11,667 nucleotides of DNA. It comes from JAAUQA01 sp036351435. GTDB lineage: Bacteria; Pseudomonadota; Gammaproteobacteria; Competibacterales; Competibacteraceae. Shown piece by piece: positions 1-6,676 of this stretch (position 1 is the first letter of the stretch; every line of letters begins with the position of its first letter). A model generated the notes under the pieces. The model ran no database searches, was not told where the DNA came from, and saw only the letters and a program-made list of their open reading frames with translations. The stretch covers positions 1 through 11,667 of the forward strand of contig JAZBPA010000150.1 of assembly GCA_036351435.1 (NCBI GenBank), given 5' to 3'. The translations under genes and the position numbers were made by a program.

Positions 1-498
1 AACGATCTCAAGATGGCCTGGTCACGGGCACTGATGCGGGTAATGGACGCCGCGATTCAAGCGCCGTTCAACCGGGAATTGCCCGCATTACTAGACGATG
101 CACGGCAAGCTATCGCGCAGGAAACCGAGCGCCAAACCCAATTGTTCACTCAAGGCCAGGATTTACCACCCGAGGCGCTACGTATCGTGCAACTCCACGC
201 CTTGAATATATCAAGCACACTGTATGCGGCAACGCTGGTGCAGGTACATCACGAATCCGCGCGGATGATTCAGACCTACCAGGACCTCAATAATCAAGGC
301 AAACCGGCCGAGGCCGACCAATGCGCATTGGACTACCAAGCCCGGCAGTTAGGATACGCCGGAGTGGCTCATCACTTTCACGAGCAAGCCGCGTTGCATG
401 GCCGCCTGTTAACCGAAGCCACAAGCACCGTTCCGGTAGCGGCACCACCATCGTCCCAACAGCCGCATGACTCAAACGCTATAAGCCCTAGCTACTGA
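1..498 (+). CDS. Hypothetical protein, probably 5'-truncated by the window edge
   Basis: I do not recognise this family. The reading frame is open from base 1 and stops at a TGA at 496-498. The first ATG is at 13, but the 12 bases before it contain no purine-rich ribosome binding site, so the true start may lie upstream of the window. From the ATG the protein is 161 residues. It is mostly helix-forming, rich in Ala, Gln, Leu and His, with no signal peptide, membrane segment or zinc-finger pattern. The last 25 residues are Pro/Ser-rich and probably disordered. It lies 16 bases upstream of the next small gene and runs in the same direction as the primase-ArdC gene, so it probably belongs to an accessory operon of the mobile element. 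Function unknown. Confidence 0.6.
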   Translation, partial: NDLKMAWSRALMRVMDAAIQAPFNRELPALLDDARQAIAQETERQTQLFTQGQDLPPEALRIVQLHALNISSTLYAATLVQVHHESARMIQTYQDLNNQGKPAEADQCALDYQARQLGYAGVAHHFHEQAALHGRLLTEATSTVPVAAPPSSQQPHDSNAISPSY

Positions 499-514
499 GT
501 TGGGAGTTGCCCCA

Positions 515-847
515 ATGCCAAACACCCCTGCTTTCCTCATCGCCGATATGCTGGGTGCGCTGGATACTCTAGCGCGGATATTGAACGATATGGGTTTCCC
601 CGACAATTATCTTGACCACCTCACGGAGCCGGATGCCCTGGATTGGCTGCCGCCGGCCCTAAAAGTCACCGCCGCCCTGTATTTGAACACGTTACCCGGC
701 TATCGGCAGGGTGACCCGCACCGCGCTGGGGACCAACACGACTTGCGGCTTGCCTTGTGGCGTGGCGATGCGCAGGTTATTGATGAGGATGATTTCGCTG
801 CGTTGGGTCTATCCGCCGATGCGGGCGAGGATGCGGTCGTTGAGTAG
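515..847 (+). CDS. Small acidic hypothetical protein upstream of the primase-ArdC gene
   Basis: This is an unrecognised 110-residue protein. I start it at ATG 515 because GGGAG at 502-506 lies 8 bases upstream; an in-frame TTG at 500 would sit on top of that site. The protein is acidic, especially in its last third (Asp/Glu clusters around IDEDDFAALG and the C-terminal EDAVVE). It has a helical N-terminal half and no membrane segment or cysteine motif. Its end overlaps the beginning of the large primase-ArdC gene in another frame: the TAG stop at 845-847 lies inside that gene's possible start region, which suggests translational coupling. A role as an accessory or partner of the downstream polyvalent protein is possible from position alone; nothing in the sequence proves it. 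Confidence 0.6.
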   Translation: MPNTPAFLIADMLGALDTLARILNDMGFPDNYLDHLTEPDALDWLPPALKVTAALYLNTLPGYRQGDPHRAGDQHDLRLALWRGDAQVIDEDDFAALGLSADAGEDAVVE

Positions 848-3137
848 CGTATCGCTCTACGAGCACCAACGCGCTGTGCTGGATGCGATGCACGCCGCTG
901 GCTGTGCGCCGGTCAAACCCGAGGTCATCGTCTTCGATGGCGTCCTACATCGTTTTCAAGTGGAGGGGGACAAGAAAGGCAGCCGCAACGGGTGGCTGGT
1001 TCTGTACGGCGACGATCTCCCCGCCGGCAAGTTCGGATCTTGGAAAACGGGCGTCTCGGTAGCCTGGTGCGCAACAGCGGTTCAGGAACTGACGCCTGCT
1101 CAACGGCGCGAGCGGGAGCGAGAAATTGCCAAAGCTCAGGCACGTCGGCGACGTGAGGAGCTGGCGCGGCAGGCCCGAGCACAAGCACGCGCGAATCGGT
1201 TATGGCGGAGAGCCAATCCAACAGTGGATTTCCGCCATCCCTATCTGGTAAGAAAACAGGTACCGGCGATTGGCCTGCGCCAGTTGGGAGACAACCTGCT
1301 GGTGCCGATACGCGACCCCGCTGGAACGTTGTACGCCTTGCAGTTTATCAACCCCCAGGGCGGCAAGCGGTTTCTCAAACACAGCGCCATCGAGGGCCAT
1401 TATCACACGTTGGGTAATCCCAACGGGGCTGATACGCTCTTGCTGTGCGAAGGCTATGCTACCGGGGTGAGTCTGCACCGCATCACACACCTACCCGTGG
1501 TTATTGCTTTCAATGCCGGTAACCTGTTACCGGTGGCACAAACGCTGCGTCAGCATTTTCCACAGTCCCGGCTGGTGATCGCCGCCGACGATGATCGGCT
1601 GACCACCGGTAATCCCGGTAGAACCTTTGCCGAGGACGCGGCTAGGGCGGTCAACGGCGCGGTGATGCTGCCTGATTTCACCGGGCTGGATACGCGCACC
1701 GATCCCACCGATTTCAATGATTTGCAGGTGTTGGGCGGGTTGCCCCGCCTTAGAGTGCAGCTTGTGCGAGCTTTGCAAAGCACGCCGGTTATCCCGGCCC
1801 CTGTGGAATTCGCTAGCGGTCCCCCACCGCGTTTCGCCCGTCCTACGTCCAAGACCAAATCAATGAGTAAACCCGCCCGACAGCGCAAATCAACAGCTCG
1901 CCCGCGCGCTAATCTGTATCAAGACGTTACGGACCGTATTATCGCCATGATCGAACAGGGCACAGCGCCCTGGCAGCAGCGCTGGGATCAAGTACGGCAC
2001 CCTAACGCACCGGCACTGCCCGTGAATGCCGTGACCGGTAAACCGTACCACGGCATCAATGTGCTGTTGTTGCTGGCTAGCAGCTTCCCTTTGGATGATC
2101 CGCGCTGGTGCGGTTTCCAGCAAGCCAAATCGCAGGGCTGGCAAGTGAAAGCGGGCGAACGTGGGACGACGATTGTGTTCTACAAGCGCCTGGAGATCGC
2201 CGATAACGCCGATGATTCAGCGCCTCATGCTGTGTTGGATGAGGATGGCCAGGCGGTTAAATTCATTCCGGTACTGCGTAAGCATACGGTATTTCATGCT
2301 TCACAGATCGAGGGGATACCGTCATTGGCGGACACCTACGGTCCGGTTGAGGCGCTGCCGGAACATCAGTGGCAGTCCGATAACCACTTGGACGCTATCC
2401 TGCAACGCAGTGGCGCCCATATCCATGAAGGTGATCGCGCGGCCTATCGCCCAGCCGATGATTTAATTCTCCTGCCGCCTCGTGAGCGGTTTCCCGACAG
2501 TGCCGCCTATTATGGCGTGGCGTTTCATGAGCTGGGCCATTGGACCGGCCACGAATCCCGCTTGAATCGTGGAGTTGCACTTATCAGGGACTCGTCGGCT
2601 TATGCACGTGAAGAGCTGCGCGCGGAACTGACCAGCGCCTTTCTCGGGGCCGAACTCGGTATCTGCCATGATCTGGACGAGCACGCCGCTTACCTGTCGA
2701 TGTATCTTAATGTGCTGCGCCAGGACAATAAAGAGATTTTCCGGGCCGCCAAGGATGCCCAAGGCATCGCTGACCTCATCATGGATCGGCATCCCGATTG
2801 GCAACTGGAACACGGTGTGTGTGTGCAACGCACAGCGCCTTTACCTAGCACAACACCGCTAACCGAAGGCGGAAAACCGGCAGCGACCGCAGTGCCAGTG
2901 ATTATTCCGGCAACGAAGGATACGCCCGCTGAACCAGCACCCGATGAGCCCGTTTCAACGGTTGTTCAGCAGTCGCCCTTTCATTGGCTGTCAGCCGCGT
3001 TGGCGGATGTCCACTGCGCTGGCGAAGACGATAGCGAACTGGGCCGGTTGTCCCGCCAGATCGATGCGGCTTTCGCGGGGGTGCCGCAGTCCGTCGATAC
3101 GCCGCGTTCCATGGATTATCGCCATCCTGAGGTTTGA
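831..3137 (+). CDS. Polyvalent protein: Toprim-type plasmid primase fused to ArdC antirestriction/metallopeptidase
   Basis: A 768-residue fusion (counting from ATG 831). Residues about 10-130 resemble the N-terminal region of plasmid Toprim primases. The Toprim core follows, with its acidic motif CEGYATG (Glu207) and the metal-binding ADDD run (Asp253-255); DFNDL at 294 is typical of TraC-like primases. A basic, Ser/Pro/Lys-rich linker (about 325-360) leads to an ArdC N-terminal domain beginning at NLYQDVTDRI, about 361. A zincin-like peptidase domain carries HELGH at 566-570 followed by ESRLNR. The C-terminal 100 residues look disordered. Known family roles are priming of transferred DNA (TraC) and protection of entering DNA from restriction (ArdC); this combined role is inferred. 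The start is uncertain: ATG 819, ATG 831 and TTG 840 are all in frame, and GAGG at 827-830 best fits TTG 840. Homology should begin near SLYEHQRAVLD in every case. Confidence 0.85.
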   Translation: MRSLSSVSLYEHQRAVLDAMHAAGCAPVKPEVIVFDGVLHRFQVEGDKKGSRNGWLVLYGDDLPAGKFGSWKTGVSVAWCATAVQELTPAQRREREREIAKAQARRRREELARQARAQARANRLWRRANPTVDFRHPYLVRKQVPAIGLRQLGDNLLVPIRDPAGTLYALQFINPQGGKRFLKHSAIEGHYHTLGNPNGADTLLLCEGYATGVSLHRITHLPVVIAFNAGNLLPVAQTLRQHFPQSRLVIAADDDRLTTGNPGRTFAEDAARAVNGAVMLPDFTGLDTRTDPTDFNDLQVLGGLPRLRVQLVRALQSTPVIPAPVEFASGPPPRFARPTSKTKSMSKPARQRKSTARPRANLYQDVTDRIIAMIEQGTAPWQQRWDQVRHPNAPALPVNAVTGKPYHGINVLLLLASSFPLDDPRWCGFQQAKSQGWQVKAGERGTTIVFYKRLEIADNADDSAPHAVLDEDGQAVKFIPVLRKHTVFHASQIEGIPSLADTYGPVEALPEHQWQSDNHLDAILQRSGAHIHEGDRAAYRPADDLILLPPRERFPDSAAYYGVAFHELGHWTGHESRLNRGVALIRDSSAYAREELRAELTSAFLGAELGICHDLDEHAAYLSMYLNVLRQDNKEIFRAAKDAQGIADLIMDRHPDWQLEHGVCVQRTAPLPSTTPLTEGGKPAATAVPVIIPATKDTPAEPAPDEPVSTVVQQSPFHWLSAALADVHCAGEDDSELGRLSRQIDAAFAGVPQSVDTPRSMDYRHPEV

Positions 3138-3147
3138 GGTATTTCCT

Positions 3148-3687
3148 ATGTTACGACGCACAGTATTGAAAACGGGGGCGGCAGGCTTAGTGGGAATGAG
3201 CGGTACTCTAGCAAGTGTTTCCACAGCGTTCGCCGCGACGAAAATCCCGACCCGGAAACTTTGGGTGCATCGCGTCCAGTCCAAAGAGGAGGGGCGCGTC
3301 GTGTACTTCCAGGACGATAATCTGGTGCAGGACGGGTACTACCTGTTGTGTTATTTGTTGCGGGACGTCCGCGCTGAGCAGATCACTCGCATGGACCTAA
3401 GATTGATCCACTTGTTGTTTGGGATGCAAGCGTGGATGCGGGCCTGTGGTATCCGCCAGCCGCTCAGGATCAACAGTGGCTACCGGACCGCTGAGACCAA
3501 CGCGAACACCGAAGGCGCGGCGGTCCATTCCCAGCATTTGACCGGCAAAGCGGTGGACCTCGCCGTGGACGGCATTCCGTCGGCGGTGCTGGCGAAATTG
3601 GCGAAAAAGTTTAACGCCGGGGGCGTTGGGACTTATTCGAGCTTTGTCCATGTGGATACCGGGCCGGTGCGATTTTGGAACGGTTAA
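3148..3687 (+). CDS. Tat-exported DUF882 / M15-type (YcbK-like) peptidoglycan peptidase
   Basis: A 179-residue protein that starts at ATG 3148, with GAGG at 3136-3139 eight bases upstream and only 10 bases after the primase-ArdC stop, so it is probably co-transcribed and coupled. The N-terminus MLRRTVLKTG carries a twin-arginine pattern (Arg3-Arg4, then VLK), followed by a hydrophobic stretch and an AFA-A cleavage-like site near residue 29. The catalytic domain shows the family's zinc-binding layout: INSGYRT near 108, then SQH (His130) and AVD (Asp137) in HSQHLTGKAVDLAV, and FVHVD (His168). Family knowledge: M15/DUF882 enzymes are zinc peptidases acting on peptidoglycan stem peptides. In this setting it could open the wall for the transfer apparatus, in place of the lytic transglycosylase found in many conjugative systems; that is inference. 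Complete length for the family. Confidence 0.85.
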   Translation: MLRRTVLKTGAAGLVGMSGTLASVSTAFAATKIPTRKLWVHRVQSKEEGRVVYFQDDNLVQDGYYLLCYLLRDVRAEQITRMDLRLIHLLFGMQAWMRACGIRQPLRINSGYRTAETNANTEGAAVHSQHLTGKAVDLAVDGIPSAVLAKLAKKFNAGGVGTYSSFVHVDTGPVRFWNG

Positions 3688-3694
3688 ACTCACG

Positions 3695-3758
3695 TTGTGT
3701 ATCGCAAAAGCCGTTTTCTGATACACAAAAATAGTTGTGTGCTCTGCGTGATACACAA
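3695..3758 (+). repeat. Cluster of TTGTGTATC / GATACACAA inverted repeats
   Basis: Three perfect copies of one 9-bp word occur here: TTGTGTATC at 3695-3703 and its reverse complement GATACACAA at 3720-3728 and 3750-3758. A partial fourth half, TTGTGT, sits at 3735-3740. The first pair can form a long hairpin, because AAAA 3706-3709 also pairs with TTTT 3714-3717 around a GCCG loop. The second and third GATACACAA copies are exactly 30 bp apart, about three helical turns. The second hairpin (TTGTGT with ACACAA) is followed by ATTTTTT at 3759-3765, so a weak rho-independent terminator for the upstream operon is possible. The repetition of one word also suits a protein-binding array. It lies between the peptidase stop and the gamma-glutamyltransferase start. 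Confidence 0.6.
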
Positions 3759-3763
3759 ATTTT

Positions 3764-3792
3764 TTCACCTCAAAAAATGGCCGTCCTAAAGT
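3764..3792 (+). promoter_or_regulatory. Possible sigma-70 promoter for the gamma-glutamyltransferase gene
   Basis: TTCACC at 3764-3769 and TAAAGT at 3787-3792 are separated by 17 bp and each match the sigma-70 consensus at four of six positions. They lie about 70 bp upstream of the GTG start, immediately after the inverted-repeat cluster. This is a weak pattern match only. Confidence 0.2.
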
Positions 3793-3863
3793 GGGTGCAC
3801 CCTCCAATTCGGGTATCATGAACCCATCGAACCAAAACCAAGCGACTTTATAAGGAGCGTACA

Positions 3864-5642
3864 GTGCAACCCATACGACGGTTCACGCTGATAATCGTGC
3901 TGTTTGGTTTAATCGCTATCCTTGGTCTGCCCAGCCAGGCCCAGGATTTGCCGCAGGCGGTTACCACGGATCGGGAGATGATCGTCACGGCTAATCCCTT
4001 GGCCACAAGAGCAGGCGCTTTCATCTTGCGCATTGGCGGCAGCGCGACTGATGCAATGATTGCCGCGCAAACCGTGTTGGGCCTGGTTGAGCCCCAAAGT
4101 AGCGGTCTTGGCGGCGGCGCGTTCATCGTCTACTACGACGCCAAAACGCAAACCACCACCACCTTCGATGGCCGGGAAAAAGCACCAGCAGCCGCCACCG
4201 AAGCGCGTTTTTTGGACTCCAATAGCGATCCGCTGAGCTTTTTTGTCGCTTGGCAAAGCGGGCTATCGGTCGGCGTACCGGGCGTCCCGCGCTTGCTGGA
4301 AGTCATGCACCAACGGTTTGGCCATTTGCCTTGGCCACGGCTGTTTGTCCCCGCGAAGGTGTTGGCCCAAAAGGGCTTTCGACTCACCGAGACCACCAGC
4401 AGCCAAGTGGCTACCCTATTGTCGTTCAATCCGTCGTGTGCGGACGGTGAACGACTGTTTTTCCGTGATCCTACCGCGTTCAACTACTTCGTGAATGCCG
4501 AGGATTGCACAGCCAAACCTGCCGGCACCAAGATTCGCAATAAAGATTATGCTAAAACGCTGAAAAGACTCGCTAAGCATGGGTCGGCGGGCTTTTACAC
4601 GGGTGACTTGGCGGCCGACATCGCCGCTGCCGTGCAAGGGGACTTAACGATTCCCGGCGATATGATGGTGGCAGACCTTGCGGCTTATGAGGTCGTCGAA
4701 CGCGAGCCGATCTGTATTGATTATCGCGGGCGCAACGTGTGCGGCATGGGTCCGCCGTCGTCTGGAGGGCTGGCTGTCGGCCAGATACTCGGCATCCTGG
4801 AGAATTTCGCTCTGGGCACCGATCCGCTGGCCGTCGATGCGGTGCACCTATTCACTCAGGCCGGCCGGCTAGCTTTCGCGGACCGTAATCTTTATGTGGC
4901 GGATAGCGATTTTGTGACAGTGCCCGCGCAAGGCATGCTTAATAAGGATTATCTGGCGTCCCGCGCCGCACTGATTGGTTTCAATGATCTCGGCACGGTA
5001 GACCCCGGCGTGCCGACCAGCGATTTCGACCCCAGTGCGCCTGATCCCTCTACCAAGAATACCGGGACCACACACATATCGATTGTAGACCGCTACGGCA
5101 ATGCGCTGTCGATGACCAGTTCGATTGAAGCGCCATTCGGCAACGGCGTGATGGTCCCCGGTTGGGGTTTCCTGCTCAACAATCAGCTCACCGATTGCTC
5201 GTTCGCCCCCGAATCGGCAGACGGCACACCGATTGCCAACCGGGTTGAGCCTAACAAGCGGCCACGCAGCTCGATGTCGCCCACTATCGTTTTCGACGAC
5301 CAGAACAACGTGGAGTTACTGACTGGTTCCCCCGGCGGTTCGCGGATCATTGGTTATACCGCCCAGTCGATCATCAATGTGTTTGATTTTGACCTTGATC
5401 CGCAGGAAGCGGTTAGCGTACCGCATTTCATGAACCGCAATGGTTCAACCGATCTGGAAGCACCGATACCGGGGGTGACCTTGGATTTTGGCGTGGACGC
5501 CCTGAAAGCAGCCCTGGAAGCACGCGGCCATCCCGTGAGCATTGTGGAACAAACGAGTGGTTTGGGGGTTATCCAGGTTACTGAAGAAGGTTTTATTGGG
5601 GGGGCTGACCCGCGGCGTGATACTACGGTGGGTGGGCAGTAG
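3864..5642 (+). CDS. ggt: Gamma-glutamyltransferase (gamma-glutamyltranspeptidase), periplasmic
   Basis: A 592-residue protein that starts at GTG 3864, with AAGGAG at 3852-3857 six bases upstream. A Sec signal peptide (basic RR, hydrophobic core, likely cleavage after PSQA, about residue 27) points to the periplasm. The family cleaves gamma-glutamyl bonds, as in glutathione, or transfers the glutamyl group; the precursor self-cleaves to give a small subunit with an N-terminal Thr. The sequence shows GGSATDAMIAA and SGLGGGAF, DGREKAP, GMGPPSSGG, the processing site in NTGTTHISIVD (catalytic Thr402, the first Thr of TTH), the PNKRPRSSMSP block, and SPGGSRII in the oxyanion region. Length is usual for bacterial enzymes and nothing appears broken. 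It has its own upstream noncoding region and no visible link to conjugation, so it looks like cargo. Substrate cannot be told from sequence. Confidence 0.95.
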   Translation: MQPIRRFTLIIVLFGLIAILGLPSQAQDLPQAVTTDREMIVTANPLATRAGAFILRIGGSATDAMIAAQTVLGLVEPQSSGLGGGAFIVYYDAKTQTTTTFDGREKAPAAATEARFLDSNSDPLSFFVAWQSGLSVGVPGVPRLLEVMHQRFGHLPWPRLFVPAKVLAQKGFRLTETTSSQVATLLSFNPSCADGERLFFRDPTAFNYFVNAEDCTAKPAGTKIRNKDYAKTLKRLAKHGSAGFYTGDLAADIAAAVQGDLTIPGDMMVADLAAYEVVEREPICIDYRGRNVCGMGPPSSGGLAVGQILGILENFALGTDPLAVDAVHLFTQAGRLAFADRNLYVADSDFVTVPAQGMLNKDYLASRAALIGFNDLGTVDPGVPTSDFDPSAPDPSTKNTGTTHISIVDRYGNALSMTSSIEAPFGNGVMVPGWGFLLNNQLTDCSFAPESADGTPIANRVEPNKRPRSSMSPTIVFDDQNNVELLTGSPGGSRIIGYTAQSIINVFDFDLDPQEAVSVPHFMNRNGSTDLEAPIPGVTLDFGVDALKAALEARGHPVSIVEQTSGLGVIQVTEEGFIGGADPRRDTTVGGQ

Positions 5643-5739
5643 CACAAAAAAATGGGTTGGTGAAAACCGCTTACTCTCCCCCATGCTTGGCATTGCGAGT
5701 GATGTGGAGCGTCGTTGAATTATGATCGACTATCCTAAA

Positions 5740-5771
5740 TGAACCGCCCCGAGTTTTTTGGAGACGGTTCA
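5740..5771. repeat. Short inverted repeat resembling an IS3-type terminal sequence (possible IS remnant)
   Basis: TGAACCG at 5740-5746 and CGGTTCA at 5765-5771 form a perfect 7-bp inverted repeat around an 18-base spacer. The left part, TGAACCGCCCCGAGTTTTTT, looks to me like the terminal repeat of some IS3-family elements; that is from memory and not checked. No transposase frame is present, so at most this is a solo end or footprint. The rest of the 208-bp gap between the ggt stop and the aldolase start shows no convincing gene, promoter or terminator. Confidence 0.35.
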
Positions 5772-5850
5772 GCGTAGCTTAGACTTGGCTGAACCCTGAA
5801 GCTTTCACCGTTGTCTAGTTGAATCTATCCCCAAAACTTGGAGACCTCGC

Positions 5851-6612
5851 ATGAACACTTCGACGGCTGCCATTCAATCCATTGTCAGCGAGGCCGAATG
5901 GGAACAGCGGGTCAATCTCGCAGCCTGTTACCGGCTGGTCGCCCTGTTTGGCTGGGATGACTTGATTTTTACGCATATTTCAGCGCGTGTGCCTGGACCT
6001 GAACATCACTTCTTGATCAATCCATACGGTCTGTTGTTTGGCGAGATGACCGCGTCGGAGTTGGTCAAGGTGGATCTGGAAGGCCATAAGGTCATGGATA
6101 GCCCACATGAGATTAATCCTGCTGGCTTTACCATTCACAGCGCGATTCATGCCGCGCGTGACGACGCCGATTGCGTGCTGCATGTTCACAGCGTCAACGG
6201 TGTTGCCGTATCGGCCCAAGCCGCTGGCGTGCTGCCGCTTTCGCAGCATTCCATCTTTGTGCTGTCTTCGCTCGCGTATCACGATTACGAGGGTGTAGCA
6301 CTCAACGAGGATGAGAAACCGAGGTTGGTACATGACCTTGGGGACAAACGCTTCTTGATGCTTCGCAACCATGGCCTGCTCACGGTCGGCGCTTCCATTG
6401 CCGAAGCCTTTGTCTCAATGTACTTTTTCGAGGCCACCTGCATGATCCAGGTACGCGCCCAAGCCGGTGGTGAACTCATCCATCTCAGTCCACCCATTGT
6501 CGAAGCGGCTCAGGAGCAGTGGAAACAAGTCACCCGCGGTGCGGGCGGCAACCTCGCTTGGCCTGCCCTATTACGCAAGCTCGACAGGCTAGATCCCAGT
6601 TTCCGAACCTAG
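5851..6612 (+). CDS. Class II aldolase/adducin family protein
   Basis: A 253-residue cytosolic protein that starts at ATG 5851, with GGAG at 5840-5843 seven bases upstream. It carries the class II aldolase/adducin fold signature: THISARVPG near 42, FLINPYGLLFGE near 55, AGFTIHSAIHAAR at 91-103, the zinc-ligand pair HVH (His111, His113) and RNHG with the third ligand His174. Compared from memory with E. coli FucA (ligands His92, His94, His155, catalytic Glu73), the catalytic Glu position aligns with Gly92 here. This is common in adducin-like members and makes canonical fuculose-phosphate aldolase activity doubtful. The gene stands alone: 208 noncoding bases separate it from ggt, and it converges on the dotF-like gene with only 64 bases between. 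No transfer role is evident, so it reads as cargo. The substrate is unknown. Confidence 0.9.
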   Translation: MNTSTAAIQSIVSEAEWEQRVNLAACYRLVALFGWDDLIFTHISARVPGPEHHFLINPYGLLFGEMTASELVKVDLEGHKVMDSPHEINPAGFTIHSAIHAARDDADCVLHVHSVNGVAVSAQAAGVLPLSQHSIFVLSSLAYHDYEGVALNEDEKPRLVHDLGDKRFLMLRNHGLLTVGASIAEAFVSMYFFEATCMIQVRAQAGGELIHLSPPIVEAAQEQWKQVTRGAGGNLAWPALLRKLDRLDPSFRT

Positions 6613-6676
6613 CCACACCTATTTAGGCCACTGAACTGTCAGCAATGGAGTGCACACTGAAACCGCACGGTTGGAA

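Noticed and set aside
711..830. An upstream extension of the primase-ArdC frame back to position 711.
   Set aside because: That part overlaps the small acidic gene in another frame and translates to a Met/Arg-rich sequence unlike the start of known primases.
3120..3130. CATCCTGA near the end of the primase-ArdC gene resembles the YATCCTG core of IncP/IncI-type nic sites.
   Set aside because: It lies inside coding sequence, lacks the following pyrimidine, has no flanking inverted repeat, and no relaxase gene is visible nearby.
5740..5771. Hairpin after ggt considered as a rho-independent terminator.
   Set aside because: The T-run lies inside the loop, not after the stem, and the hairpin is about 100 bases past the stop.
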